Shown here piece by piece: positions 29,001 through 37,748 of a stretch of 54,705 bases of DNA. Below the pieces are notes generated by a model. It made no database searches. It had not been told where the DNA came from and saw only the letters and a list, made by a program, of their open reading frames with translations. The stretch is from Gaiellasilicea sp031371615 (GTDB lineage Bacteria > Actinomycetota > Thermoleophilia > Gaiellales > Gaiellaceae), in assembly GCA_031371615.1 (NCBI GenBank), contig JANMJY010000063.1, positions 1 through 54,705 of the forward strand, read 5' to 3'. Within the stretch, counting starts at the first letter, position 1. Each line of letters begins with the position of its first letter. Position numbers and translations under genes: made by a program.

Positions 29001-31633
29001 GAAGCTTCGAGCAGCTCCTGCTCGGCGAGGCGGTGCTGGAGTTGCCGCCCGGACGCGATCCCGAGCTTGCGGTAGACCTTGCCAAGGTGGTACTCGATCG
29101 TCTTCGGGCTCAGGTAGAGCTTTGCGGCGACCTCCTTCTGGCTCGCACCCGCGGCGACCAAGCGCGCGATCTGAAGCTCCTGCGGGGTCAACTCGTCCAT
29201 CGTGCTCGGCTCACGCCTGCGGGCGGTCTCGCCACTTGCGCGGAGCTCCTGTCGCGCTCGCTCGCTCCACGGTTCGGCGTCGAGCTGCTCGAAGATGGCG
29301 AGGGCAGCTCTCAGCTCGTCGCGGGCTTCGCGGCGTGAGCCCTCGCGGCGGAGGTGCTCGCCGAGGTTGAGCCGCACGCGCGCGAGCAGGAACGGCCGTT
29401 CCGCGAATTGCTCGCTTGCCTCGGCGAATCCGGTGCCATCGAGGAGCGCGCCGGCCCACGTCGCGTCCCCGCCGCGTAGCTGCGCCGCCGCGACTCTAGC
29501 CTCCTCCCGCCGGCCGGCACGCAGGTAGGCCTCCGCCAGGTCGAGGTGGGGAGCGGGCAGGCCTCGCACCAGGATCGACGGCGCCGGATCGGCGGCCGCC
29601 GCCTCGAGCTGTGCGATCGCAGTGTCGGTCTCACCGCCTCCCAGCGCGGCGAGCCCCAGGATGCGCGCTGCCATCGCGCCGTCGCCCGGTTCCGCGGTCG
29701 CGCGGCCGCGAAGAGCATCGATCAAGGCGCTCCCAGCGACGGCGGCGGTCCGCTCACGCCCCTGGCCGATCTCGTCGGCCAGGCGGGCCGCCTCGAAGAA
29801 GTTGAGCGATGCATCCGTCCAGCGGCCGGCCTCGAAGTCCAGCCAGGCTCTCAGGAGCAGTGCCCTCGGGAGCACGACGACGGCGTGTGCGCGCGCCGCC
29901 GCGGTCAGCTCGCCGAGGAGCTCGCGGAAGAGTGCGTCTTCGCCGGAGCCGACGTGAGCGAGCGTCTCGACCGCGGCGAGGATCAGCTCCGGGTCGTGCC
30001 GGAGCTCCCGGTTCGCGGCGAGCATTGCCCTCGCGCGAGCGAGACGCTCGTGAGCCTCCGCCGCTTCGCCGGCTTCGAGCAGCGTGCGCGCGAGCACGAG
30101 GCTCGCGAGCAGGTCCGCCGCATCGTCGCGTCCCGTTGTCAGCAAGGCCGCCCGCCGGGCCAGCCCCAGGCCTGAGCCGGTCAAGGCCTCCGCGGCCGTC
30201 GCGAGCATTGCGCCCGCCCGGCCCGCGTCGAGCGGCTCGACGCGGTCGGCCTCGGCCACGAGCCGGTCGATCACCTCGGCGTCGGCGTGCAGGCGGAGCT
30301 CGATCCGGCACTGGAGGTGGGCGGCGTCGGCGCGGAGTACGTCATCCGCTCCGGCTGAAGCCGCATCGTCGAGCAGGCGCAGCGCGCGGTCGCCCTGCCC
30401 GGCCAGCCAGGCGGAGTGGGCGGCACGGTAGAGCCGCTGCGCCCGAGGTTCGTTCTCGGGCGTCAGCCGGGCGGCGTGCTCGAACATCGCCGCAGCCGCC
30501 ACGTGACCGCGGCGGCCGCTCGCCGCCGTGGCCGCGGCCTCGAGCCGGCCGGCGACCTCCTCGTTCGGCTCCACGCTCGCCGCTGCCGAGTGCCAGGCCC
30601 GCCGCTCGGCGTACTTGCCATCGTCCGCGAAGCCGTCCGCGAGCGCTTGATGCGCTGCCCGCCGCTCGGCCGCTGTCGCTTGCTGGTAGACCGCCGACCT
30701 GACCAGCGGGTGCTTGAAGGTGACCTGGCCGTCCTCGATCGCGAGCAGGCCGGCATCTTCGCACTCCTCGAAGGCCGCGGTACTCGTGCCGCCGGTCCGG
30801 GTGATCACCCGCATCGCCCTCGTGTCGGCGGTGGCCGCGAGCACGAGCGCGCGCCGCGCCTGCTCCGAGAGGCTGCGCGCCTGCGCTGCGAAGACGGCCT
30901 CCAGGCTCTCGCCGACAGGCACCGGGTGCGGCAACGGCTCCGCGCCCTGCAGTTGCTCGCCGCTCAGGCGGCGTGGCAGCCCGAGCATCGCGAGCGGGTT
31001 GCCGCCGGTCGCGGCGACGAGCTCCTCGGCGACCTCCAGCGAGACGCGCACGTTCGCATCGTGATCCAGCAGCACGACGGCGGCCTGCGCGTCGAGGCCT
31101 GCGAGCTCGAGCTCCGGAATCCCGCTCGTGGGGAAGCCCCGGCCGCGGGCTGCGAAGAGCATGACGACGCCCTCCGCCTCGAGCCGCCGCGCCGCGAACG
31201 CGAGCGCGCCGGCCGACGCCTCGTCGAGCCAGTGCGCGTCGTCGATCACGCAGAGGAGCGGGCCGTCATCTCTCGCAGCGGCGAGGAGGCTCAGCGTTGC
31301 GGCGCCGATGTAGAGCCTGCCCGCACCCTGTGCTTCGGCGAGCGCAAGCGCGCCGCGGAGCGCATCCGCTTGCACCGGCGGCAGCTCCGGCAGCCGGTCG
31401 AGCAGGGGGCGCACGAGCTCGTGCAGACCCGAGTAGGCGAACTCCGACTCGGTCTCGACGCCGAGTGCTCGTGCAACCCGGGCGGCGCCGGCCCGCACGA
31501 CGGCGTACTCGAGCAGTGTGCTCTTGCCGATCCCGGCGTCGCCGCGGATCACGAGCGCGCCGCTGCGGCCGGCCCGTGCTTCCTCGAGCATCAGATCGAT
31601 CCGAGCGCACTCACTCTCACGGCCGATGAGCAC
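28997..31633 (-). CDS. LAL-type LuxR family transcriptional regulator with AAA ATPase domain
   Basis: This 878-residue regulator has an N-terminal STAND/AAA domain with Walker A RGDAGIGKSTLL (about 30-41) and Walker B LLCVIDDAHWLD. A long helical, TPR-like middle region follows, and a C-terminal LuxR helix-turn-helix (about 810-870; LTPQELQIARLVAAGASQKEVAAKLYLSPKTIEYHLGKVYRKL). LAL proteins are ATP-dependent activators, common in actinobacteria. It starts at ATG 31633, divergent from pyruvate kinase, and overlaps the downstream SBP-VWA gene by four bases. Confidence 0.92.
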   Translation of the reverse strand: MLIGRESECARIDLMLEEARAGRSGALVIRGDAGIGKSTLLEYAVVRAGAARVARALGVETESEFAYSGLHELVRPLLDRLPELPPVQADALRGALALAEAQGAGRLYIGAATLSLLAAARDDGPLLCVIDDAHWLDEASAGALAFAARRLEAEGVVMLFAARGRGFPTSGIPELELAGLDAQAAVVLLDHDANVRVSLEVAEELVAATGGNPLAMLGLPRRLSGEQLQGAEPLPHPVPVGESLEAVFAAQARSLSEQARRALVLAATADTRAMRVITRTGGTSTAAFEECEDAGLLAIEDGQVTFKHPLVRSAVYQQATAAERRAAHQALADGFADDGKYAERRAWHSAAASVEPNEEVAGRLEAAATAASGRRGHVAAAAMFEHAARLTPENEPRAQRLYRAAHSAWLAGQGDRALRLLDDAASAGADDVLRADAAHLQCRIELRLHADAEVIDRLVAEADRVEPLDAGRAGAMLATAAEALTGSGLGLARRAALLTTGRDDAADLLASLVLARTLLEAGEAAEAHERLARARAMLAANRELRHDPELILAAVETLAHVGSGEDALFRELLGELTAAARAHAVVVLPRALLLRAWLDFEAGRWTDASLNFFEAARLADEIGQGRERTAAVAGSALIDALRGRATAEPGDGAMAARILGLAALGGGETDTAIAQLEAAAADPAPSILVRGLPAPHLDLAEAYLRAGRREEARVAAAQLRGGDATWAGALLDGTGFAEASEQFAERPFLLARVRLNLGEHLRREGSRREARDELRAALAIFEQLDAEPWSERARQELRASGETARRREPSTMDELTPQELQIARLVAAGASQKEVAAKLYLSPKTIEYHLGKVYRKLGIASGRQLQHRLAEQELLEAS

Positions 31634-31748
31634 CCGCCGATCATAGAACGCGACGTTTGTAACCAGGAATTCGGCTAGGGAGATCCCGGACGCGATCGCG
31701 CTACCTCTTTCCTACGCTCGCTTCAAAGCCACAGAGAAAGGTGACGAG

Positions 31749-33293
31749 ATGTCGAGCTTCTCCCTGACCGAAACGTGGAAGACGGTGGCTCCCATAGCGG
31801 TGCGACCGACGATCCGGCGGACGAAGATCGTCTGCACGCTGGGGCCGGCGACGACCGACCCCGAGACGATCTTCGAGCTGGCGGCGACGGGCATGGATGT
31901 CGCCCGTCTGAACTTCTCGCATGGCTCACACGACGAGCATCTCGATCGTCTCGCGGCGGTGCGGATCGCGCAGGACCGCCTCCGGCGGCCGATCGCCGTC
32001 CTCGCGGACCTCTGCGGCCCGAAGCTCCGCGTCACGGGGCTGCACGAGCCGATGCAGGTTGCGGCGGGCGACGCGCTCGTCCTGACCGCGTCGGAGCGCG
32101 CGCAGCCCGGTGAGCTCGGCGTCAGCTTCCCGGCACTGCTCGTCCAGGTCGTCGCTCCGGGCGACGAGGTGCTGATCGACGACGGACGCATCCGGACTCG
32201 CGCCGAGGGAAGCGACGGCACCAGGCTTCTCTGCCGCGTCGAGGTCGGCGGGACGATCGGGCCGTCGAAGGGAGTCAACCTGCCGTCGTCGTCGCTGCCG
32301 ATCCCGGCGCTGACGGAGAAGGACCGGGTCGATCTGCGGTTCGCGCTCGCCGCCGGCGCCGACTACGTGGCGCTCTCCTTCGTCCGGACGGCCGAGGATG
32401 TCGCGGAGCTGCGACACCTGATCGCCGCCGCCGGCTCCTCGGCGCGGATCATCGCGAAGATCGAGAAGGCCGAGGCGATCGTCAATCTCGACGCGATCAT
32501 CGAGGCAGCGGACGCGGTCATGGTCGCGCGGGGCGACCTCGGCGTCGAGATCGGCGTCTCGCAGGTGCCGCTCGTCCAGAAGCGGATCATCGAGCGCGCC
32601 CGCGCCGCCGGCCGAGCGGTGATCACCGCGACGCAGATGCTCGAGTCGATGATCCACGAGCCGGAGCCGACGCGCGCGGAGGTGTCGGACGTTGCGAACG
32701 CGATCCTCGACGGCACGTCCGCGGTCATGCTCTCGGCCGAGACCGCCGCGGGTGACTTCCCGCTGCGAGCGGTGGCGCAGATGGACGCGATCGCGCGGTC
32801 GGTGGAGCCGTCGCTCGCCTACGAGCGGCGCGTCAGGACCGGCGCGGACGTCGCAGAGATCCTGACCCACGGCGCGTGTGACCTCGCCGACGACGTCGGC
32901 GCACCGGTGATCGCGGTCTCGACCGAGACGGGGGCGACCGCACGGCTCGTCTCGCGCTTCCGGCCGCAGGGACCGATCGTGGCCACGTCGACGAGTCCCG
33001 GCGTCCTCCAGCAACTCGCGCTCGAGTGGGCGGTCGTGCCGCTCCTCGTCGACGAGCCGGCCTCGATCGCGGCCGGCTGGGCGAACATCATCGGCAAGGT
33101 GCTCGAGCACGGGCTCGCGCAGCCCGGCGACACGATCGTGCTCACGGGCCGCGCCGACGTTCCCCTCGGGGGCTCGACGAACCACGTCTTCCTCCACCGC
33201 GTCGACGAGCCCGAGGCGCAGCAGAATCGGGTTCAGCGCCACGGACGCCGGATCCGGGAGCGGGCGGTTCGCGAGGCGGTCGCGGGTGGGTGA
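31749..33293 (+). CDS. pyk: Pyruvate kinase
   Basis: This 514-residue glycolytic enzyme turns phosphoenolpyruvate and ADP into pyruvate and ATP. Motifs: RRTKIVCTLGPA, ARLNFSHGSH, MVARGDLGVEIG (metal-binding Glu and Asp region), ATQMLESMI and NAILDGTSAVMLSAETA. The C-terminal domain (about 375-490) is present. An N-terminal extension of about 20 residues and a basic C-terminal tail make it longer than the usual 470-480. The ATG at 31749 has AAAGGTGA upstream. Its last eight bases overlap the next gene, so glycolysis is transcriptionally linked to the unusual cassette downstream. Confidence 0.95.
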   Translation: MSSFSLTETWKTVAPIAVRPTIRRTKIVCTLGPATTDPETIFELAATGMDVARLNFSHGSHDEHLDRLAAVRIAQDRLRRPIAVLADLCGPKLRVTGLHEPMQVAAGDALVLTASERAQPGELGVSFPALLVQVVAPGDEVLIDDGRIRTRAEGSDGTRLLCRVEVGGTIGPSKGVNLPSSSLPIPALTEKDRVDLRFALAAGADYVALSFVRTAEDVAELRHLIAAAGSSARIIAKIEKAEAIVNLDAIIEAADAVMVARGDLGVEIGVSQVPLVQKRIIERARAAGRAVITATQMLESMIHEPEPTRAEVSDVANAILDGTSAVMLSAETAAGDFPLRAVAQMDAIARSVEPSLAYERRVRTGADVAEILTHGACDLADDVGAPVIAVSTETGATARLVSRFRPQGPIVATSTSPGVLQQLALEWAVVPLLVDEPASIAAGWANIIGKVLEHGLAQPGDTIVLTGRADVPLGGSTNHVFLHRVDEPEAQQNRVQRHGRRIRERAVREAVAGG

Positions 33294-34461
33294 GCACGCC
33301 CACGAGCTCCTCCGGCGCTTCGGCAGCCCGCTCTACGTCTACGACCTCGGGGAGATCGAGCAGCGCTACTTCCGGTTCGTGCAGGCGTTCCCGTACCGGC
33401 CGCTGGAGTGCCACTTCGCGCTCGTCTGCAACAAGAACCCGGTCATCGTCCGGCGGCTCCACGAGCTCGGGGCGGGGGTGCACGCCAACACCCCCGGTGA
33501 TGCCTTCGCGGCGCTCGCCGCGGGCGTGCCGGCGAAGGACGTCGTCTACAGCGGGACGAACCTGACGTGCGCCGACCTCGACTACCTGCTCGGACGCGGA
33601 GTCGCGCTCAACGTCGACTCGCTCGACCAGCTGCGGGAGGTGGTGCGCCGTGGCTGCGGAAGCGTCGGGCTCCGGTACCTGATCGACGACCCGGCGAAGC
33701 GGAACCGGATCGGGGTCTCGCCCGGCGAGCTCAGCGAGGCGCTTCGAATCGCGGAGCTCGCCGGCGTCCGGGTCGCCGGGCTGCACATGTATGCCGGGAC
33801 GAACAATCTTCGGCCGGCGCGCTTCCTCGGCTGCGTCGACCGGTTGCTCGCGGCGGCCGAGACGCTCCCCGACCTCGAGTACGTGAACCTCGGCGGCGGC
33901 TACGGGATCGGATACCGCGAAGGAGAGCCCGATCTCGACGTCGATGCGATCGGGCGGGAAGTGGCGCGTCGGCTGCAGTCACTCTCGGGGCGGCGGGGGC
34001 GCGCGATCAGGCTGGTCGTGGAGCCCGGACGCGTGCTCGTCGCTTCTGCGGGGTCGCTCCTGATGACGGTCGTCTCGGTGAAGCATCGCGGCGCCCGGCG
34101 CTTCGTCGGCGTCGACACCACCGTCGGGAACATCGTCGTCCCGAGCGTCTACCACGGCTACCACCGGATCGAGGTGGTCACGGCGCGCGGCCACCCACTA
34201 GCGCTGACCACCGACGTCTGCGGGAACACCACCCACTCGGGCGACTTCATCGCCCGCGACGTCCGCCTGCCGCCCGTCGAGCCGGGCGATGTGCTGGCCC
34301 TGCGCGACGTGGGCGCCTACGCGTACGCGATGTCGAGCCACTTCCTCAACCGTCCCCGCCCGGCCGAGGTGGTGCTGGACGGAGGCGAGGCGATTCTGAC
34401 GACGAGACGAGAGACGCTCGACGACCTCATGTCGCTCTACGAGCCCGGAGTACTGGCGTGA
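33286..34461 (+). CDS. Fold-type III PLP decarboxylase homologue (LysA-like) lacking the Schiff-base lysine
   Basis: This 391-residue protein aligns with diaminopimelate/ornithine decarboxylases throughout: GLHMYAG (His167), NLGGGYG phosphate loop (201-207), EPGR (246-249), GAY (343-345) and Asp320. Two catalytic positions differ. The first-strand motif Y/F-A-x-K-x-N-x-N-P reads FALVCNKNP, placing Val47 where the PLP lysine belongs; Lys50 is three residues later. The active-site Cys of the C-E-S-G-D motif is Thr316 (TTHSGD). So it is either a PLP-binding non-catalytic protein, or an enzyme using Lys50 or another chemistry. It overlaps pyk (8 nt) and the next gene (4 nt). Confidence 0.8.
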   Translation: MGEHAHELLRRFGSPLYVYDLGEIEQRYFRFVQAFPYRPLECHFALVCNKNPVIVRRLHELGAGVHANTPGDAFAALAAGVPAKDVVYSGTNLTCADLDYLLGRGVALNVDSLDQLREVVRRGCGSVGLRYLIDDPAKRNRIGVSPGELSEALRIAELAGVRVAGLHMYAGTNNLRPARFLGCVDRLLAAAETLPDLEYVNLGGGYGIGYREGEPDLDVDAIGREVARRLQSLSGRRGRAIRLVVEPGRVLVASAGSLLMTVVSVKHRGARRFVGVDTTVGNIVVPSVYHGYHRIEVVTARGHPLALTTDVCGNTTHSGDFIARDVRLPPVEPGDVLALRDVGAYAYAMSSHFLNRPRPAEVVLDGGEAILTTRRETLDDLMSLYEPGVLA

Positions 34462-35390
34462 AGTGCATCCACTGCGGGACCGACTCGGACCACAACGCAC
34501 GGCAAGCGGGCGGCGCCTGCCGCGAGTGCGGCCGGCGGTTCGCCTTCGAGCCGAAGCGCGACCGGGGCATTACCGATCCCACGTTCAAGCTGGCGATCGA
34601 GGCGGTGTCGGACGGTGGGCGCCTCGCGTGGGGCGACGACCACCTCTACTACGAGGTCTGTCGCCGCGTGCGCCGCCGCCGGCACGTGCACCGGCTGCTG
34701 CGACGTCCGATGGTCAGCCTCGACCGGCCGAATTTCGAGCTTCTGCTCGGCCGGTGGATCGACGCACACGGGCCGATCGTCGGTCGGCTCGAGCGGAAGG
34801 TGTTCGCAGAGATCGCGCCTGACGCCGCCGCACCCCGCGTCGAGGCGTACGGCTTCGAGCAGCTCGTCGTCTGCGACGACGACGCGATTGCGGACGTGCT
34901 GCTCGTCAACGACTTCCACGCCGAGCTCAAGTGCCCGGTGCTGTCGTACAGCGGTTACCCCTCACACGTCTACGAACCGCTGATTCGGCTCCTCCGCGAG
35001 CGCCCGCCGGCGACGGTGGTAGTGATCCACAACGCCGATCTGGACGGGTGCAGGCTCGCACGCTCGATCGCCGAGGATCCGCGCTGGTTCGCGGGCGTCG
35101 AGCTGCCGAAGGTGGTCGACGCCGGGCTGCGTCCCGGAGACGCGAAGCGCTTCCGTGGACTATTCCAGGTGGCCGCCTCCGGCTTCGACGCCACGTCGCC
35201 CGGGGTCTCGCCCCAGGAAGCGAAGTGGCTCGGCACCTACCGCCTCGAGCTGGCGGCCGCACGTCCACGCGTGCTGATGGGCGTGCTGGGGAACGTGCTT
35301 CGCGGCGAGACCGAGGCTGGAAGCACCGACGGCGGCGGGCTGTTGTGGGCGGGCGACGCGTGGGCCGACGGTGACGACGAGGTCGGCTGA
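34458..35390 (+). CDS. Uncharacterised zinc-ribbon protein with TOPRIM-like C-terminal region
   Basis: I do not recognise this 310-residue protein as a named family. It starts with a zinc ribbon (Cys3, Cys6, Cys21, Cys24). A basic stretch RRVRRRRHVHRLLRR (69-83) follows. Residues about 128-290 show alternating strands and helices: CPVLSYSGYPSHVYEPLIRLL, then VVVIHNADLDGCRLA, whose D-L-D-G (194-197) resembles the D-x-D-x-G motif of TOPRIM domains in Spo11/TopoVI-A type proteins. The upstream acidic strand could supply the Glu, but I cannot place it with confidence. The GTG at 34458 overlaps the previous stop, and the next gene starts inside its 3' end. Confidence 0.6.
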   Translation: MKCIHCGTDSDHNARQAGGACRECGRRFAFEPKRDRGITDPTFKLAIEAVSDGGRLAWGDDHLYYEVCRRVRRRRHVHRLLRRPMVSLDRPNFELLLGRWIDAHGPIVGRLERKVFAEIAPDAAAPRVEAYGFEQLVVCDDDAIADVLLVNDFHAELKCPVLSYSGYPSHVYEPLIRLLRERPPATVVVIHNADLDGCRLARSIAEDPRWFAGVELPKVVDAGLRPGDAKRFRGLFQVAASGFDATSPGVSPQEAKWLGTYRLELAAARPRVLMGVLGNVLRGETEAGSTDGGGLLWAGDAWADGDDEVG

Positions 35391-37098
35391 CGCCGCGGCG
35401 CGGGCCGCCGAGCCTGCGCACGGCGAACGGGCGCAGATCGGCGGCGTCGTGGGCGCCGGGGTGGACGCGGTCACATTGGCGCGCTTCGCCCGGGCGCTCG
35501 GCCCGGGGCGGCGGCTGCTGGCCGGGCCGCAACGGTGCTTCGTCGGCGACTGGGACGCATGCCGTCTCTACGGCGCCACGGTCGGCGCGCCCGAGCTGGA
35601 GCAGCTTGCGCGACGGGGACGGCTCGGCGAGGTCGAAGGCGCGTTCGCGCTGGCGTGGCTGGACGGCAACGGCCTCCACCTCGCCCGCGACCCGGTCGGA
35701 GAGCGCGGCGCGTACTACGCTCACGTCGCGGGAGGGGTCGCGTTCGCCTCGACGCTCCGGCCTCTGCTCGAGGCGGGCATCGTCCCGCGGGCGCTGAACG
35801 CCGCCGCCCTCCCGGCGTACCTCTCGTTCGGCTATCTCCCGGGCCGCGAGACCCTTGTCGAGGGCGTGTCCGAACTGCTGCCCGGCCAGCACCTGGTCTT
35901 CCACGGCGATGGTGTCCGCGAGGAGCGGCTCTGGAGCCTGCCGGCCGAGGACGAGCAGCCGGAAGGCGAGGAGGTCTACCGGCTTCGCTTGCGCGCCCGC
36001 CTGGAAGCGGCGGTTGGCTGCCGCCTGCCCGCCTCCGGCCCGGTCGCGGCGACGCTGTCTGGCGGGATCGACTCGAGTGTCGTCGCGGCGCTGGCGAGCC
36101 GAATCCACAACGGCTCCGTCTCGACCTTCTCGCTCTCGTTTGGGCGCGGGATCCCGAACGAGCTCGAGTTCGCGGCGGCCGTTGCGGCGCATTGCGGCAC
36201 CGAACACCACGTCGTCGAGCTCTTGCCACGGGAGGTGATGGAGCGGTTCGACGCGACGATGGCCGCGCTCAGTACGCCGATCGGCGAGCCGCTCACAGTC
36301 GCGAACTCGCTCCTCTTCGAGGCAGCGTCGGAGCGAGCCTCGGTCGTGCTCAACGGCGAAGGCGGCGACCCCTGCTTCGGCGGTCCGAAGAACGTCCCGA
36401 TGATCCTCAGCGCACTCTACGGCGGGCATCTGGAGCGGAGCTACCTCGTCGCCCACCGCAAGTGCTTCACGGAGCTCGAGCGGATGCTCGACCCGGACGT
36501 GATCGCCGCCGCCGGCCTGGAGGCGTTGGTGAGCCCGCACCTGTCGGATCCGCGCTGGTCCACGCTCGTGAACCGGCTGATGGCCATGAACGTCACCTTC
36601 AAGGGCGGACACCACATCCTCCCGAAGGTCGATCAGCTCAGCCGGCCGTACGCAGTTCTGCCGCGTTCGCCGCTCTTCGACCGCGGCGTCGTCGACGCGG
36701 CTCTGCGGATGCCGGCCGACCTGAAGCTGCGGGGCACGGTCGAGAAGTACATCCTCAAGCGCGCGGTCGAGGATCTACTACCGGCCGAGATCGTGACGCG
36801 CCGGAAGAGCGGCATGCGCGTGCCCGTCGAGCTGTGGCTGCAGGGGAGGTTCGACCGCTTCGCACGCGAGCGGCTGCTCGACGGCCTCGCCCCGTACGGG
36901 ATCATCCAGCGCTCGTACCTCGAGGAGCTGGCCCGCCCCGACAAGCAGCTGCCGCCGCGGCGGCGCGGCGTGAAGATCTGGCTGCTCTTGTCTCTGGAGG
37001 CGTGGCTGCGAACCGTCTTAGCGCCGCGGCCGGAACAGCGCGCCGAAGAAACAGACGACCAGGATCAGAGTCGTGAAGAACGCGGCGCTCTCCATTAG
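35371..37098 (+). CDS. Asparagine synthetase (AsnB) homologue without the glutaminase nucleophile
   Basis: This 575-residue protein has a C-terminal Asn synthetase domain (about 205-540) with the PP-loop SGGIDSS (230-236), and a reduced N-terminal Ntn-type domain (RDPVGERGAYYA at 106-117 is kept). The obligatory Cys2 is missing: the protein starts MTTRSADAAARAAEP and the strand that usually reads MCGIAG is QIGGVVG at residues 22-28. So it probably does not use glutamine; it may adenylate a carboxylate and take ammonia or an internal amine, like beta-lactam synthetase. The GTG start lies within the previous gene (20-nt overlap). The last 81 bases overlap a convergent small gene. Confidence 0.82.
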   Translation: MTTRSADAAARAAEPAHGERAQIGGVVGAGVDAVTLARFARALGPGRRLLAGPQRCFVGDWDACRLYGATVGAPELEQLARRGRLGEVEGAFALAWLDGNGLHLARDPVGERGAYYAHVAGGVAFASTLRPLLEAGIVPRALNAAALPAYLSFGYLPGRETLVEGVSELLPGQHLVFHGDGVREERLWSLPAEDEQPEGEEVYRLRLRARLEAAVGCRLPASGPVAATLSGGIDSSVVAALASRIHNGSVSTFSLSFGRGIPNELEFAAAVAAHCGTEHHVVELLPREVMERFDATMAALSTPIGEPLTVANSLLFEAASERASVVLNGEGGDPCFGGPKNVPMILSALYGGHLERSYLVAHRKCFTELERMLDPDVIAAAGLEALVSPHLSDPRWSTLVNRLMAMNVTFKGGHHILPKVDQLSRPYAVLPRSPLFDRGVVDAALRMPADLKLRGTVEKYILKRAVEDLLPAEIVTRRKSGMRVPVELWLQGRFDRFARERLLDGLAPYGIIQRSYLEELARPDKQLPPRRRGVKIWLLLSLEAWLRTVLAPRPEQRAEETDDQDQSREERGALH

Positions 37099-37224
37099 AG
37101 CCTCGACACTCGATCCCTGTGGCAGCAGAACGGCGGCGACGGTCAGGCCGCCGAGAGCCAGCGTGGGGAGGAAGCAGGCCTCGACGACGGGCTTGTCGTA
37201 CACCTTCCAGAACCGGACGGTCAT
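37018..37224 (-). CDS. Small two-helix membrane protein
   Basis: This 68-residue hypothetical protein starts MTVRFWKVYDKPVVEAC and has two hydrophobic helices (about 15-34 and 45-63), ending in FRPRR. No family is recognised. Hydrophobic organisation and a basic tail support a real protein, but its last 81 bases overlap the 3' end of the AsnB-like gene on the other strand, so one of the two ends may be misjudged. Confidence 0.55.
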   Translation of the reverse strand: MTVRFWKVYDKPVVEACFLPTLALGGLTVAAVLLPQGSSVEALMESAAFFTTLILVVCFFGALFRPRR

Positions 37225-37271
37225 GCCTCGAAGAGTGGCCGGTTGGCCGGCCCGTCGCGTCGGGGAAACGC

Positions 37272-37748
37272 CTAGTCCGTGACCGGTGTTCGGCGAATCT
37301 CGGGATCGGTGAAGACGTCGAGCGCGTCGCGGCTCGTCGACGAGAACTCCGACACGACCGCGCCCTCGTCACCCGCCCGGAACCAGTGCAGCGTGTCCGG
37401 CGGGATCGTGTGCTGCTCGCCCGGGCGCAGCTCGATCTTCTCGCCGTCGACGTGGAGATGGACGAGGCCGCTGCGGCAGCGGAACGTCTCCTCCTTGCCG
37501 GGCGTGCCGCCGAACGGCGGGTGGCGGTGCTCGGGGCACGTCTGCCCCGGGTAGAGCACGAGCTCCTTCGCACAATAGCGGTCGGTGTTGACGTAGACGA
37601 GCACGAGCAACCCGGTCTCGCGCAGGCGGCCGAGGCCGAAATCGGCCACCTCGATCGAGTCGCGCTCCGCATCGGTGAGGACGATGCCGGCCGCAGCCAG
37701 CTGCGTCGCCGCGTACGCCTGAGCCTCCCGCTCCTCGCGCGTGATCAC
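37272..37748 (-). CDS. D-lyxose isomerase-like cupin
   Basis: This 158-residue cupin has the signature of the D-lyxose ketol-isomerase family: LRETGLLVLVYVNTDRYCAKELVLYPGQTCPEHRHP (metal-binding H-x-H), PGKEETFRCRSG (metal-binding Glu), PPDTLHWFRAG (His), and VVSEFSSTSRDALDVFTDP. The likely role is interconversion of D-lyxose and D-xylulose or a related ketose. GTG 37748 overlaps the upstream stop in the usual GTGA way; GTG 37760 would add four residues. It is co-transcribed with the YdjC/ChbG deacetylase. Confidence 0.8.
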   Translation of the reverse strand: MITREEREAQAYAATQLAAAGIVLTDAERDSIEVADFGLGRLRETGLLVLVYVNTDRYCAKELVLYPGQTCPEHRHPPFGGTPGKEETFRCRSGLVHLHVDGEKIELRPGEQHTIPPDTLHWFRAGDEGAVVSEFSSTSRDALDVFTDPEIRRTPVTD

